This document shows positions 51,517 to 61,699 of a stretch of DNA of 64,000 bases, one piece after another. Source of the DNA: Kocuria sp. TGY1127_2 (GTDB taxonomy: Bacteria > Actinomycetota > Actinomycetes > Actinomycetales > Micrococcaceae); assembly GCF_013394385.1 (NCBI RefSeq), contig NZ_AP022834.1, forward strand, positions 1,984,001 through 2,048,000, read 5' to 3'. The notes below the pieces were generated by a model, which was given only the letters and a program-made list of their open reading frames with translations, made no database searches and had not been told where the DNA came from. The translations under genes were made by a program, and so were the position numbers. Within the stretch, counting starts at the first letter, position 1, and the number at the start of each line of letters is the position of its first letter.

Positions 51517-53099
51517 TACGAGGCGCTGGTCAGGTCCAGCGACGGCTTACGAGGGATCGTGGGCATACCGAGATTTGTGGTGCCGGGTTTGCCGGTCCCT
51601 GCACCACAGGACTCCGCCTGTGTACGATCCCACGCGTCCCCGGCGCGCGAGCGACGTACGGAATACTCTGTCGACCCGAAGGATTGAGGGTCAGCAATCA
51701 GGTGGAATGGTGCGGCCTCGGTGATCTTGAGCGTCACCAAATCTCCCGGTCGCGGTGTCTCGCCGCCCTCGGGAACGGAAAAGTGCACGAGTCTCTGATC
51801 CCTGCTGCGTCCCGAAAGGCGGTGCGTCTGTCCACCCTTGCGTCCCGAATCCGCGGACACCATGACCTCGACCCGCTGGCCAACCTGTCGGGCATTCTCT
51901 TCTTCGCTGATCCGGTCCTGAAGCTTAGTCAGTCGCTCGTACCGTTCTTGAACCACTTCCTTGGGCACCTGGTTATCCATGGCGCCTGCCGGAGTTCCTG
52001 GCCGAATCGAGTATTGGAAGGTGAAGGCCGAAGAGAATCGGGACTTCTCCACGACGTCGAGGGTCGCTTGGAAGTCCTCTTCGGTTTCCCCGGGGAATCC
52101 GACAATGATGTCGGTCGTGATCGCCGCGTGGGGAATCTTCTGCCGGACTTTGTCCAGGATTCCCAAGAACTTCTTGGAACGGTACGAGCGCCTCATGTCT
52201 TTCAGGACCTTGTCGGAGCCCGATTGCAACGGCATGTGCAAGACCGGCATAACGTTGGGGGTCTCAGCCATCGCATCGATCACATCGTCCGTGAATGCGG
52301 CCGGGTGGGGACTTGTGAAACGGACCCTCTCGAGGCCTTCGATCTCGCCGCATGCGCGCAACAACTTTGAGAAAGCCTGCCGGTCGCCGAATTCGACACC
52401 GTAGGAATTGACGTTCTGCCCCAGCAAGGTGACTTCAATGGCCCCGTCGTCCACCAGGGCCTGCACTTCGGCCAAGATGTCCCCTGGCCGACGGTCCTTT
52501 TCTTTGCCTCGCAGTGACGGAACGATGCAAAATGTGCACGTGTTATTGCAACCCACCGAGATGGATACCCACCCCGAGTAGACCGAATCGCGTTTGGTCG
52601 GGAGGGTCGAGGGAAATACCTCCAAGGACTCCAGCAATTCGGTTGCCGCCTCGTCATTGTGGCGGGAGCGCTGCAGGAGCGTGGGAAGTGACCCGATGTT
52701 GTGAGTACCGAAGACGACGTCGACCCAGGGAGCTTTTTTGACGATCGTGTCCTGGTCCTTCTGGGCCAAGCATCCGCCGACCGCAATCTGCATACCTTGG
52801 TTCTCGCGCTTGGTCGGCGCCAGGTTTCCGAGATTCCCGTACAGCTTGTTATCGGCGTTTTCGCGAACCGCACACGTGTTGAAAACCACGAGATCGGGAG
52901 TGCCTTCGGTATGCGGGACGTAGCCTGCCGATTCGAGAAGACCCGAAATTCTTTCGGAATCGTGCACGTTCATCTGGCACCCGAAGGTCCTGACCTCGTA
53001 GGTGCGGTGCTCGCCCGTCTGCTCGTCGATGCCGGGCATCGGCTGCGTAGCTTCCGTGGGAAATGTATGACTGAGTGCTTCGGTTGGGTTTGATGTCAC
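51516..53099 (-). CDS. miaB: tRNA-2-methylthio-N6-dimethylallyladenosine synthase
   Basis: MiaB is a radical-SAM enzyme that adds the methylthio group to i6A37. The 527-residue protein has the N-terminal cluster cysteines in [16 protein letters not shown] and GGCLAQ, the radical-SAM motif [18 protein letters not shown], and a TRAM domain near 415-480. A C-terminal tail of about 45 residues is extra. I chose GTG at 53099 ([10 protein letters not shown]); no good ribosome site precedes it, so a leaderless start or ATG at 53039 are alternatives. It overlaps miaA by one base. Confidence 0.93.
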   Translation of the reverse strand: MTSNPTEALSHTFPTEATQPMPGIDEQTGEHRTYEVRTFGCQMNVHDSERISGLLESAGYVPHTEGTPDLVVFNTCAVRENADNKLYGNLGNLAPTKRENQGMQIAVGGCLAQKDQDTIVKKAPWVDVVFGTHNIGSLPTLLQRSRHNDEAATELLESLEVFPSTLPTKRDSVYSGWVSISVGCNNTCTFCIVPSLRGKEKDRRPGDILAEVQALVDDGAIEVTLLGQNVNSYGVEFGDRQAFSKLLRACGEIEGLERVRFTSPHPAAFTDDVIDAMAETPNVMPVLHMPLQSGSDKVLKDMRRSYRSKKFLGILDKVRQKIPHAAITTDIIVGFPGETEEDFQATLDVVEKSRFSSAFTFQYSIRPGTPAGAMDNQVPKEVVQERYERLTKLQDRISEEENARQVGQRVEVMVSADSGRKGGQTHRLSGRSRDQRLVHFSVPEGGETPRPGDLVTLKITEAAPFHLIADPQSFGSTEYSVRRSRAGDAWDRTQAESCGAGTGKPGTTNLGMPTIPRKPSLDLTSAS

Positions 53100-53204
53100 C
53101 CTGCCAGCGTACAAGAAGCCGGGCACCCCATGCCCACCTCGTTGACGAGCGTCACGGCCAGCGCCCCCAAACCGGCCCGGACCACAACGAAGTATCCTTG
53201 GCCT

Positions 53205-54143
53205 GTGCCCGATTCCTCTCCCAATCACCACGACGACCCGCCGCCCGTGGTGTTCTTCACGGGTGAAGACTTGGTGCGAGCCATGTCACCCCGAGCGCGG
53301 GAACCCCTCCGTCACGGTTGTGCCCTTTCGGCAGAGTTTTTGGGCGAGCCGATCGATTCGGCAGAGCTTTTGTCCTCGACCAACCGGTCCGTCGTCGTGC
53401 GTTGCCGCGCGGGGCAAGCCTCCGTGGTGGTCAAACATTTTCGCAGACGTGATTCGGCGAGAAACGCGAGTGGCTTCGGTTATTTGAGAGCGCGATACGG
53501 TTCGGACGTTTTACCGTCATCCGCCCGCCTCGTGGCCCACGACGACGCTGACCGGATATTGATATTCGAAGACTTCGGTTCGAGTGTGGACCAGAACCTG
53601 AATCGGGAAGATCTCCGCAAGTGGATCAGCATCTGGCCGAGCATGGTCCTTCCTGCCGAATCCTCGGCGGCCCTGTGGTTCCGCGACTCGTTGGCTGCGG
53701 CCGATCCGATAGCCGCGGCCAAGGGGCGCCCCGGGGCGCTGCCTTCGCTCGGATTGCTCGACCGGAGTCGCCTTTCAATCGAAGACGTTGGCCGGTTGCT
53801 CGACCCGAAGGTCTCCGTCCTGTGGTGCGGGGATATGACTCCGGGCAATTTCGCGCCCTCGGCCGACGGCGGGTACCGACAAATCGATACCGAAGGCACG
53901 GGATACTGCGACCCCGCGATACTGGTCGCCGAGGTCAGGATGGGGCTTCCTTCGGCCATCGGCCACAAACGACTTCACGCGTTGCTCGATCCCGACGAGT
54001 GGGGCGACGCAGCAGATTCACTGGCCGAACAATGGAAGGTCGACGGTCAGCGTGAGATCCGCGCCCGCCTGGCATTGGAGGCTATCCTGCGCGTTCTCGC
54101 CCCGTCCCGCATTCCTCTGCACGGTATCGAGTCATTGCCTTAG
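53205..54143 (+). CDS. APH-like kinase-fold protein of unknown substrate
   Basis: The 312-residue protein looks like an aminoglycoside/choline-type phosphotransferase. [13 protein letters not shown] has the ATP-binding Lys, [12 protein letters not shown] follows, and the catalytic loop is [15 protein letters not shown], with Cys in place of the usual His before Gly-Asp; the metal-site Asp is in [15 protein letters not shown] chose GTG at 53205 ([11 protein letters not shown]), with TATCCT 6 nt upstream, suggesting a leaderless message; an ATG at 53130 is in frame. It is divergent from miaB and its stop overlaps that of recX. Resistance activity should not be assumed. Confidence 0.75.
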   Translation: MPDSSPNHHDDPPPVVFFTGEDLVRAMSPRAREPLRHGCALSAEFLGEPIDSAELLSSTNRSVVVRCRAGQASVVVKHFRRRDSARNASGFGYLRARYGSDVLPSSARLVAHDDADRILIFEDFGSSVDQNLNREDLRKWISIWPSMVLPAESSAALWFRDSLAAADPIAAAKGRPGALPSLGLLDRSRLSIEDVGRLLDPKVSVLWCGDMTPGNFAPSADGGYRQIDTEGTGYCDPAILVAEVRMGLPSAIGHKRLHALLDPDEWGDAADSLAEQWKVDGQREIRARLALEAILRVLAPSRIPLHGIESLP

Positions 54144-54916
54144 GGCAGTTCTTCGTATTCCGAACTGACAAAGTCCGCATCTACCGTGTTGCCGCCGTCC
54201 AAGCCCGTGTCCGAGTACTGGTCAGCTGAACCTCGAAGTTCCTGTTTGACTACTTCGAAGGCCATACCAGAGGAATAACCGCGGCGCGCAAGCATCGAGG
54301 CGAGGCGTCGGAGTTCCTTTTCGTGAACGGCTCTGTCGGACAGGTCCACGTTCCTCTTGATTTTCTTGCGTACGAGTTCCCTCGCATCTTCGCGCTCGTC
54401 GTCGTCCGAGCGCTGCGCGAGAGCCTCTTCCGCGATGTCGCCCGTGACGCCCTTCTGAGCCAGCTCTCTCCTGAGTGCAGGGCGAGCGAGCTTTCGGCTC
54501 ATAGACCGGCTTCTGACGAACATCTCCGCGAATTGCTGGTCGTCAACCAGCCCCAGGTCTTCATATCGGTCGAGGATCTCCGAGACCGTGTCCTCGGAGA
54601 TTTCTTTGGATCGGAGCTTTTCCTCCAACTGGCCACGGCTACGTGCCGCCATGGTCAATTGGCGCAGGACGATGTCCTTCGCGCGGTCGTACTCGGATTT
54701 CTCGGTGGAGTCCGCGCGTGCTTTGTCGCGATCGGTTTGGGGATTCAGATCAGTATTGGAGGGAACCGTTGCAGCGGCCTTGTCTGCAGCCCCGGAACCT
54801 TCCAACCCCAAATCCTTGACCGGCGGGGTCTTCGCTCCCCCGAGTTTCCGTCCCTGACGACGACGGCCGGAACCATAGCGGTTCCGGCCGTCACCGCGTC
54901 CTGAGCTCAATGACAT
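54140..54916 (-). CDS. recX: RecA regulator RecX
   Basis: RecX caps or inhibits RecA filaments. The 258-residue protein has a long basic and polar N-terminal tail (about 1-78, RNRYGSGRRRQGRKLGG) not needed for the fold, then three RecX three-helix repeats: RAKDIVLRQLTMAARSRGQL, ILDRYEDLGLVDDQQFAEMF, and RRLASMLARRGYSSGMAFEV. Its ATG shares one base with the recA TAA (TAATG), so translation is coupled. It converges on the kinase-like gene with stop codons overlapping. Confidence 0.94.
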   Translation of the reverse strand: MSLSSGRGDGRNRYGSGRRRQGRKLGGAKTPPVKDLGLEGSGAADKAAATVPSNTDLNPQTDRDKARADSTEKSEYDRAKDIVLRQLTMAARSRGQLEEKLRSKEISEDTVSEILDRYEDLGLVDDQQFAEMFVRSRSMSRKLARPALRRELAQKGVTGDIAEEALAQRSDDDEREDARELVRKKIKRNVDLSDRAVHEKELRRLASMLARRGYSSGMAFEVVKQELRGSADQYSDTGLDGGNTVDADFVSSEYEELP

Positions 54917-56070
54917 TAGAAGTTCTCAGGCAGGGCGTCCAGGGGATCGTCACTCAGCCCGGCGGAGTCCACGCCGTCACCCGGCGCGGCCGCCGTTTCA
55001 GTTGGTGCGGCAGCACCATCAACATCTTCTTCTTCCGTGCCAATGATGCCGGCCTTGACGAGAGTTTTATGTTGGATCTCTTCGGCCAATTCAGGATTGT
55101 CCTTGAGGAACCGGCGGGCGTTCTCCTTGCCCTGGCCCAACTGATCGCCTCCATAAGTGAACCAGGCGCCGGACTTCTTGACGATGTTGTGTTCGACCGC
55201 CATATCGATGATGCCGCCTTCGATCGAAATTCCTTCGCCGTAGAGAACGTCGAACTCGGCGACCTTGAACGGCGGGGCCATCTTGTTTTTGACGACCTTG
55301 GCCTTAGTGCGCGAGCCGATGGGATTGGCGCCATCCTTCAAAGTCTCAATACGGCGAATATCAATCCGCACCGAGGAATAGAACTTCAGGGCCTTACCGC
55401 CGGTCGTGGTCTCAGGGCTGCCGAAGAACACACCGATCTTCTCGCGAAGCTGGTTGATGAAAACTGCCGTGGTGTCGGTTTGGGACAAACGGCCTGTGAT
55501 TTTGCGCAAGGCCTGAGACATCAGGCGAGCTTGCAAGCCCACGTGGGAATCGCCCATCTCGCCTTCGATTTCCGCGCGCGGTGTCAACGCCGCGACGGAG
55601 TCGACCACGATGATGTCGATCGACCCGGAGCCAACCAACATATCCATGATCTCGAGCGCCTGCTCACCGGTATCCGGCTGAGAAACCAGCAACGAATCGG
55701 TGTCAACCCCGAGCTTTTCAGCGTAGACCGGATCCAGAGCGTGCTCCGCGTCGATGAATGCCGCGATGCCGCCATTCTTCTGACAACTGGCCACGGCGTG
55801 GAGTGCGAGCGTGGTCTTGCCCGAGGACTCGGGCCCGTAGATCTCGACGACGCGGCCGCGTGGCAACCCGCCGACACCGAGGGCGACGTCCAAGGACAAT
55901 GCGCCGGTGGAAATGGTCTCTGTCTTGACGGCCTCTCGATCGCCCAGGCGCATGACCGAGCCCTTGCCGTAATTCTTGTCGATCTGGGCGAGGACCGTGT
56001 CCAGAGCCTTTTCTCGGTCCGTGCCGGTTGCGCGGGAGACGGAAGTCGTGTTTCGCGATTTAGCAGCCAT
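54916..56070 (-). CDS. recA: Recombinase RecA
   Basis: RecA drives strand exchange and triggers LexA self-cleavage. The 384-residue protein has Walker A GPESSGKT at 79-86, the Walker B segment [35 protein letters not shown], and an acidic C-terminal tail. No intein interrupts it, unlike in M. tuberculosis. The ATG at 56070 follows a 222-nt region holding two overlapping LexA boxes and a RecA-NDp-type promoter. recX is coupled downstream. Confidence 0.98.
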   Translation of the reverse strand: MAAKSRNTTSVSRATGTDREKALDTVLAQIDKNYGKGSVMRLGDREAVKTETISTGALSLDVALGVGGLPRGRVVEIYGPESSGKTTLALHAVASCQKNGGIAAFIDAEHALDPVYAEKLGVDTDSLLVSQPDTGEQALEIMDMLVGSGSIDIIVVDSVAALTPRAEIEGEMGDSHVGLQARLMSQALRKITGRLSQTDTTAVFINQLREKIGVFFGSPETTTGGKALKFYSSVRIDIRRIETLKDGANPIGSRTKAKVVKNKMAPPFKVAEFDVLYGEGISIEGGIIDMAVEHNIVKKSGAWFTYGGDQLGQGKENARRFLKDNPELAEEIQHKTLVKAGIIGTEEEDVDGAAAPTETAAAPGDGVDSAGLSDDPLDALPENF

Positions 56071-56133
56071 GATTACCTCAATTCCGTGGCCCTCCAGTGG
56101 TGGCAGGACCTGCTGTCGTGCGTTTCAGTCCTC

Positions 56134-56156
56134 ACGCTAGTCGCCGGGACTGACAA
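56134..56156 (-). promoter_or_regulatory. RecA-NDp-type (PafBC) promoter of recA
   Basis: On the minus strand, TTGTCAGTC is followed by exactly 8 nt and TAGCGT. This fits the LexA-independent damage promoter motif of mycobacteria (tTGTCRgtg-N8-TAnnnT), used by PafBC, at all but one of the motif positions. Start of transcription would be near 56127, 57 nt before the recA ATG. Confidence 0.7.
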
Positions 56157-56220
56157 GTTAAGCGCTTTGGGGCATCTGTGGAAAACCCGCGTCTCGCATC
56201 TGCGAACAGTCTAGCCGATG

Positions 56221-56248
56221 TCGAACACTAATTCGAATATAGTTTCGA
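56221..56248. promoter_or_regulatory. Two overlapping LexA boxes upstream of recA
   Basis: TCGAACACTAATTCGA (56221-56236) and TCGAATATAGTTTCGA (56233-56248) each fit TCGAAC-N4-GTTCGA with one or two mismatches and share the TCGA at 56233-56236. On the minus strand they overlap a possible -35 (TTCGAA) placed 18 bp before TAGACT (about 56209-56214), a second, LexA-controlled recA promoter. Confidence 0.75.
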
Positions 56249-56292
56249 TCGGCGCGCCCCTGCGGTCTTCGAATGCCTCCGAGCCTCAGGAC

Positions 56293-56514
56293 TCACCGGG
56301 GCTCCCCGGGATCGACTCCCAACCAACGATCTTCCGGCAGATCGTGCTGACGGCAGACGGCCTGCCACACCTTCAGCGGTGCAACTCCGGATTCGAGGGC
56401 CTCGTTCGCCGTGCGATTGTCCACCGCATCGAGAACCGTTTGGCTTCCCACGACCCGCGCGTATCCGGAACCGAATTCGTCCTCCATGCTCCGCCAGAAC
56501 TCCGAAACCTTCAC
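56293..56514 (-). CDS. DUF3046 family protein
   Basis: A 73-residue cytoplasmic protein: VSEFWRSMEDEFGSGYARVV, ALESGVAPLKVWQAVCRQHD, LPEDRWLG. This is the DUF3046 family, small helical proteins commonly encoded just upstream of recA in actinobacteria; function unknown. Start is GTG at 56514 with AAAGGAG 5 nt upstream, an excellent site. The recA LexA boxes begin 45 nt after its stop, so read-through into recA is possible. Confidence 0.88.
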   Translation of the reverse strand: MKVSEFWRSMEDEFGSGYARVVGSQTVLDAVDNRTANEALESGVAPLKVWQAVCRQHDLPEDRWLGVDPGEPR

Positions 56515-56611
56515 CGTTTCTCCTTTCCGGGCTCATCACAGCATTCCTCAAACTCGACAATAGCGGCCGTAGAGCCACAGGCAGAAGCCCGGTATATGGA
56601 CCCGGAAACGC

Positions 56612-56658
56612 GAAAATCCGCATTGCCTGCGAATTGATCGCAGACAATACGGATTTTC
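56612..56658. terminator. Long hairpin after clgR
   Basis: GAAAATCCG...CTGCGA and TCGCAG...CGGATTTTC pair over about 20 positions with two or three mismatches around a 5-nt loop. It lies 80 nt past the clgR stop and 98 nt before the DUF3046 gene, separating clgR from the recA unit. T/A runs at both ends suit termination on either strand. Confidence 0.65.
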
Positions 56659-56737
56659 AAACTACTCGGAAGGACTCATGGATGCGAGTCCTCCGCGGAC
56701 ACGACCAAATTTCGGTCGTTCACGCTTTTTCCGGGAA

Positions 56738-57190
56738 CTATCGAACGATAGGGCGGGTCCGGTGCACGGCCGGCAGATCGCTGGAGCCCACGGCGTTCAT
56801 GCCGTATTCGCGGCGGAACTCCTCGGAAAGCTCGTTGGGTACGGTATCGGGAACGTTGAGTCCCTCGGCGGAGGCGAGTCGGTCGGAGACCTCGCGGAGC
56901 ATCTGGGACATGGGAATCTCCAGTGCGACGCAGATTGAAGCGAGCAGTTCTGACGAGGCTTCCTTCTGACCGCGCTCGACCTCACTCAAATATCCGAGCG
57001 AGACACGGGCACTGTGGGACACCTCGCGCAGGGTCCGCCCCTGACGCTGTCGGATGTCTCGAAGGACCTCACCGATTTCGTGGCGTAGGACAATCACTTT
57101 GGGCTCCTGCGGTTCGGGCGTGAAATTTTCTGACTGTCCCACGTCCTTCCAACGGACGACGCCGTTCACGGACACGGGTTGCTTAGTCAT
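56738..57190 (-). CDS. clgR: ClgR-like transcriptional regulator
   Basis: ClgR activates Clp protease and other proteostasis genes in actinobacteria. The 150-residue protein has an XRE-type helix-turn-helix at about 35-95: [53 protein letters not shown], which is the ClgR signature. The first 30 residues are variable. The start ATG at 57190 has only a distant GGAG, so a later start is possible. A 212-nt gap separates it from cinA and should hold its promoter; I found no clear ClgR box in it. Confidence 0.92.
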   Translation of the reverse strand: MTKQPVSVNGVVRWKDVGQSENFTPEPQEPKVIVLRHEIGEVLRDIRQRQGRTLREVSHSARVSLGYLSEVERGQKEASSELLASICVALEIPMSQMLREVSDRLASAEGLNVPDTVPNELSEEFRREYGMNAVGSSDLPAVHRTRPIVR

Positions 57191-57402
57191 CTTTATGCCT
57201 ATCTCCCTTTTCGATGTGGCCCCTTAGTATTGAGTGCCACTGGATTTCTTCAGCCTAATGCAGTTCTGACGTTCTCGTTAGGCCTGTGGACGGATCATCT
57301 TCACACCGTCACAGTTATTCAAACCAAGTTTCCTGTGAATTCATTCCCGCTCATGGCGAAAGGTGCCTGGGAATATCCTGGGCATGCTGTGGGAACCGCG
57401 TT

Positions 57403-57912
57403 TCAGGCGTCCAGGATCATCGTTTCCAGCAGGAGACGCAGGGCTGCCCGAACGCTTTGCTCGCGGATCTCCGCCCGGTCACCGTGAAAGCGCAGTTCCT
57501 TCGTTGCGAAACCAAGCGGGCTCGCACAACCGATATAGACCAATCCTACGGGTTTGCCGTCGTGGGGCTCGGGGCCGGCGACTCCTGTCGTAGAGATCCC
57601 CCAATCAGTGCCGCAGACATGCCGCGCACCGGCCGCCATGGCCCGAGCGACGTCGGGGTCTACCGACCCTTTGTCGGCCAGCAGGCTCTCCCGAACCCCG
57701 AGAACCCCCGCCTTGACGGAGTTGTCGTAGGACACCACGCCTCCCCAGAAGGCTGCCGAGGCCCCGGAGACCGAGCAGATGGTTGATGCGACCATACCGG
57801 CCGTCAACGATTCCGCCGTGGATATGGTCTGACCCGATACAGTCGCCGACGCGACGATTCTGGCCGCCAAGGATGCTGCGGATTCCGTCTCGGGAACGCC
57901 CATTCGGCTCAT
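57403..57912 (-). CDS. cinA: CinA family protein (NMN amidohydrolase type)
   Basis: This single-domain CinA C-terminal protein of 169 residues probably deamidates nicotinamide mononucleotide in the pyridine nucleotide cycle (PncC activity). Marks are TISTAESLTAGMVASTI near residue 28, FWGGVVSYDNSVKAGVLGV near 55, and GISTTGVAGPEPHDGKPVGL near 103. It lacks the N-terminal molybdopterin-binding-like domain of full CinA. The start overlaps the pgsA stop (ATGA), so the two are coupled. Confidence 0.93.
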   Translation of the reverse strand: MSRMGVPETESAASLAARIVASATVSGQTISTAESLTAGMVASTICSVSGASAAFWGGVVSYDNSVKAGVLGVRESLLADKGSVDPDVARAMAAGARHVCGTDWGISTTGVAGPEPHDGKPVGLVYIGCASPLGFATKELRFHGDRAEIREQSVRAALRLLLETMILDA

Positions 57913-58529
57913 GACCGTCCGTTCTCAGCCAGGTAATCACGCCGCAGGGTGACCGCCTTCGCCACATAGTCGATGCCAGTCACTACGGTGACAACGACGA
58001 CCGCGGCCATCACGATCCACCCCGGGATCATGGCCCACCACCCGAGTGCACCGAGCGGAAGAATGAACAGAATGAGTGCGATCGTTTGGAGAACTGTCTT
58101 GAGTTTGCCCCCCTTGGAAGCGGCCATGACTCCGTACCGAATCACGAAGAATCGCATGACGGTGATTCCCCACTCGCGGATCAGAATCACGATGGTGATC
58201 CACCACCAGAGTTCGCCCAAGATCGACAACACCACGAATGCCGCTCCCGTCAGGAGCTTGTCCGCTATGGGATCGGCGATCTTGCCGTAATCGGTGATCA
58301 AATTTCTCGAACGGGCAATGTCCCCGTCGAGCTTGTCCGTGTACATCGCCACTCCGAAAATGACGACGGCCGCCCATCGCATCCACATCGAAGTCTCGCC
58401 GAAATGCCCACCTGCGACCAAGAACCACACGAAGAACGGAACCATCACGATCCGGACCGTGGTCAGAGCATTCGGCAGGTTGAGGTTCGACGGTTTGGAC
58501 GTCTCCTCGGGTTCTTTTGCGGTGCTCAT
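57909..58529 (-). CDS. pgsA: CDP-diacylglycerol-glycerol-3-phosphate 3-phosphatidyltransferase
   Basis: This membrane enzyme makes phosphatidylglycerol phosphate. The 206-residue protein has the CDP-alcohol phosphotransferase motif, with key residues in DKLDGDIARSRNL and DYGKIADPIADKLL, and about six hydrophobic helices. The N-terminal LNLPNALTTVRIVMVPFFVW is typical of PgsA. I chose ATG at 58529 (MSTAKEPEETSK), with AAGGG 6 nt upstream. It lies 34 nt after ftsK and its stop overlaps cinA. Confidence 0.95.
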   Translation of the reverse strand: MSTAKEPEETSKPSNLNLPNALTTVRIVMVPFFVWFLVAGGHFGETSMWMRWAAVVIFGVAMYTDKLDGDIARSRNLITDYGKIADPIADKLLTGAAFVVLSILGELWWWITIVILIREWGITVMRFFVIRYGVMAASKGGKLKTVLQTIALILFILPLGALGWWAMIPGWIVMAAVVVVTVVTGIDYVAKAVTLRRDYLAENGRS

Positions 58530-58563
58530 GAGTGTCCCTTCCACGGGCCTTCAATTTTCGGTC

Positions 58564-61500
58564 TCATCGGCCGGTCAGCTGCCACGCGTCATTGTCCCCA
58601 TTCGACTCGTCTGCGTGATCGTTGTAGTCCGGCGCGACGTTCTGCAAGGATTCTTCCACGGGGTCCCCTCCAGGATTCGCACCACCGTCTCCGGAGGATT
58701 CGGGCGGCTCCTCGCCCCTGAGTTTGGCCAGAGCAGCCGGAAGGTCGTCCGGAGATACAAGGACGTCACGGGCCTTGGACCCCTCGGACGGCCCCACGAT
58801 TTCGCGGGACTCCAAAAGGTCCATGAGGCGGCCCGCCTTGGCGAAGCCCACGCGCAGCTTGCGCTGCAACATCGAGGTCGACCCGAACTGCGAGTTGATG
58901 ATGAGTTCGGCGGCCTGAAGAAGGACGTCGAGGTCGTCGCCGATGTCGTCGTCGATCTTCTTCTTCGGCTGGTCCTGGATCACGTCCGAACGATAGCTCA
59001 CGGGCATCTGAGTCTTGACGTGCTCGACGACGTCGTGGATCTCCGATTCGGTGACCCATGCGCCCTGCACACGCATGGGCTTGGACGCACCCATCGGAAG
59101 GAAGAGAGCGTCACCCTGACCGATCAGCTTCTCCGCGCCCGCCTGGTCCAGGACCACTCGGGAGTCCGTGACGGATGAGGTAGCGAACGCCATGCGGGAC
59201 GGCACGTTCGCCTTGATCAGGCCCGTAACCACGTCCACTGAAGGGCGCTGAGTCGCGAGGACCAGGTGGATACCCGCGGCACGCGCCAGCTGGGTGATGC
59301 GGACGATGGCGTCTTCCACATCGCGCGGAGCGACCATCATGAGGTCGGCCAACTCGTCCACGATCACCAAGAGGTACGGATAGGGGCGGATTTTACGTTT
59401 GGAACCGGGTTCCGGTTGAACCTTCCCCTCGCGAACGGCCTTGTTGAAGTCGTCAATGTGCTTGAACCCGAAATGGGACAGGTCGTCGTAACGGGCGTCC
59501 ATTTCCCGGACGACCCACTGCAGAGCTTCTGCCGCTTTCTTCGGGTTGGTGATGATCGGGGTGATCAGGTGCGGTACACCCTCATAAGCCGTGAGCTCGA
59601 CGCGCTTGGGATCGACCATGACCAGACGAACTTCGTCAGGGGTCGAACGCATCAGAATCGAGGTGATCATCGAGTTCACGAAGGATGACTTACCGGCACC
59701 GGTGGCACCGGCGACGAGCATGTGCGGCATCTTGGCGAGGTTCGCGACGACGAAACCGCCCTCGACGTCCTTCCCGACACCCATGACCATGGGGTGCGGA
59801 GAGGCGTGGGCCTTGTTGGACCGCAGAACGTCGCCCAAAGCGACGGTTTCCCGGTCGGTATTCGGAATCTCGATGCCGATCGCGGATTTGCCGGGAATCG
59901 GCGAGAGAATCCGGACATCGGCACTGGCGACCGCGTACGAGATGTTCTTGGACAGGGCCGTCACGCGTTCGACCTTGGTCCCCGACCCCAGCTCGATCTC
60001 GTACCGAGTCACGGTCGGACCGCGAGAGAACCCGGTGACCTGGGCATCGACCTTGAACTGCTCCAGGACGTTGGTCAAGGACTCGACCACGGAGTCGTTG
60101 ACTTCCGAGCGTTCCTTGGCCGGAGGACCCTGGATCAGCATCTTTTGCTGCGGCAGAACATAATCCGTGGTCGATAGCGCGGCCTCACGGGCCGCATCCC
60201 GCTGGGGCTGTGCATGAGGGATGCTTTCGTCCGACGGTGCGGGTGCACTCGATGAGAAAGTCTCGGCTTCCTTAGGATTCGGTTTTTCGACCAAAGGAGA
60301 GACGCCCTCGTGGGGGTCCTCGAACTGAGTATTCGGCTCCTCGGGCTCCTGAGGAGCCTTCCGCTGGGGCGCCGCCTGCTGGGGAGAAAGGACCTCGGTA
60401 GCGTCTCCGTCCGGACTCTGGATCACGCGGGTCCGGTCCAGGTCCTCCTGGACGGCTTCGGCAGTCTCACCCGATTCTTCCCCGCCATCCCGAGCGGCAC
60501 GCGCACGATTGAACTTGCCCAGGTCGAAGAGCTCGGACTTCTTTCTCTTCTGCGGTTTGGCGCCAGCGGCCGCGGAATCGCGATGGTGATCGAACACCTC
60601 GGTGGGCGCGGTTGCCAAACGGCCACCGTGCGGATCCGCCGTGGAGGCATTCTTGTCGACCACTGCCCTCGTAAAGGCCTCGTCACCCACGTAGGTGTCC
60701 AGGGGACCCGAATCTTCCTCGGTCTTCTTGCGCCGTCCGAACAAGGAACGCTTGGGTTTGGTCGTCTTCGCCTCGTCATGGCCCTCGTCGAGGTAGCTGC
60801 GATCATGCTCCGGCGCAGAGACGTCGGTTCCCTGGCGCTGAGGCTTCTCACCGACCAACCGGGCGAAAGCTGCTTGAATATTCGGCACGATCTGACGAAT
60901 CGGCGTCGCGGTGATGATCAGGACCGAGATCAGAGCCAGGAGAATGTGGATCGCGACGGCGCCGGGAACCGTGACCAGCTTGGAGAACGTGGCCCCGGCC
61001 AACAAACCGACTATGCCTCCTCCCCCGCGAATGGCGTCCAGTCCCGAATCGATGCTCGGGGATCCGGCAGCCAAGTCGAAGAGGGCCGAACCGCTGATCA
61101 CCATGAGAAGCAACCCGACGGCAATGCGGTTGTTGGCGCCCATATCCGTCGGGCGTCTGAAGGCACGGATCGCGAAGCCGCCGAGCATCACGGGCGCGAC
61201 GAGCGCCATATGCCCGAAGGTTCCGGCCACCACAGCATGCCAAGCCGTGGCCGGCCAGGACACAGCCTGCACCCCGACGGAAGCAAGGCTCCACCATTCG
61301 ACGGCCGCGGTGACCAGGGCCAAAATGAACATCAGGAGGGCGCCGCCGTCGCGCCGATCCTCAGGAGCCAATTCGGTGCGCAACGTGCCCATTCGACGGA
61401 TTGCGCCGCCGACGAGATGGGCACAACCAACCCACGCGCCGAGGATCGCCCGGATGAGCCAGTTGGGCTGATCGGGTGCGCTAGTGGTCGCACGCGAAGA

Positions 61501-61587
61501 ACGAGTGGCGGCTTTTTTGGTGCCGCTCGACGAACGCCGCGACTGCGATGCGCCCTTTTGAGGGGTGGGGGAAGTACGAGTCGCCAT
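58564..61587 (-). CDS. ftsK: DNA translocase FtsK
   Basis: FtsK pumps DNA at the division septum to clear chromosome ends. The 1007-residue protein has a basic N-terminus, about five membrane helices between 43 and 228, a disordered linker of about 250 residues rich in P, E and Q, then the RecA-like motor with Walker A GATGAGKS at 627-634, LLVIVDELADLMMVAPRDVE and LARAAGIHLVLATQRPSVDV, and a C-terminal gamma domain (QRKLRVGFAKAGRLMDLLE) that reads DNA polarity sites. I chose ATG at 61587 (MATRTSPTPQ); an ATG at 61623 is in frame. Confidence 0.96.
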   Translation of the reverse strand: MATRTSPTPQKGASQSRRSSSGTKKAATRSSRATTSAPDQPNWLIRAILGAWVGCAHLVGGAIRRMGTLRTELAPEDRRDGGALLMFILALVTAAVEWWSLASVGVQAVSWPATAWHAVVAGTFGHMALVAPVMLGGFAIRAFRRPTDMGANNRIAVGLLLMVISGSALFDLAAGSPSIDSGLDAIRGGGGIVGLLAGATFSKLVTVPGAVAIHILLALISVLIITATPIRQIVPNIQAAFARLVGEKPQRQGTDVSAPEHDRSYLDEGHDEAKTTKPKRSLFGRRKKTEEDSGPLDTYVGDEAFTRAVVDKNASTADPHGGRLATAPTEVFDHHRDSAAAGAKPQKRKKSELFDLGKFNRARAARDGGEESGETAEAVQEDLDRTRVIQSPDGDATEVLSPQQAAPQRKAPQEPEEPNTQFEDPHEGVSPLVEKPNPKEAETFSSSAPAPSDESIPHAQPQRDAAREAALSTTDYVLPQQKMLIQGPPAKERSEVNDSVVESLTNVLEQFKVDAQVTGFSRGPTVTRYEIELGSGTKVERVTALSKNISYAVASADVRILSPIPGKSAIGIEIPNTDRETVALGDVLRSNKAHASPHPMVMGVGKDVEGGFVVANLAKMPHMLVAGATGAGKSSFVNSMITSILMRSTPDEVRLVMVDPKRVELTAYEGVPHLITPIITNPKKAAEALQWVVREMDARYDDLSHFGFKHIDDFNKAVREGKVQPEPGSKRKIRPYPYLLVIVDELADLMMVAPRDVEDAIVRITQLARAAGIHLVLATQRPSVDVVTGLIKANVPSRMAFATSSVTDSRVVLDQAGAEKLIGQGDALFLPMGASKPMRVQGAWVTESEIHDVVEHVKTQMPVSYRSDVIQDQPKKKIDDDIGDDLDVLLQAAELIINSQFGSTSMLQRKLRVGFAKAGRLMDLLESREIVGPSEGSKARDVLVSPDDLPAALAKLRGEEPPESSGDGGANPGGDPVEESLQNVAPDYNDHADESNGDNDAWQLTGR

Positions 61588-61699
61588 ATCTTCCAGGGTA
61601 GACGATGAGGGCGGAACCCACACTCGCTCCGGTCAAAACCGCGCGAATCTGTGGATTACCGCCCTCGGCTCGTGGCTCTGCGCCGCGAGATATTCGTCT

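Noticed and set aside
53205..54143. Aminoglycoside resistance gene
   Set aside because: Only the kinase fold is supported; the catalytic loop differs and the place among core genes argues against acquired resistance.
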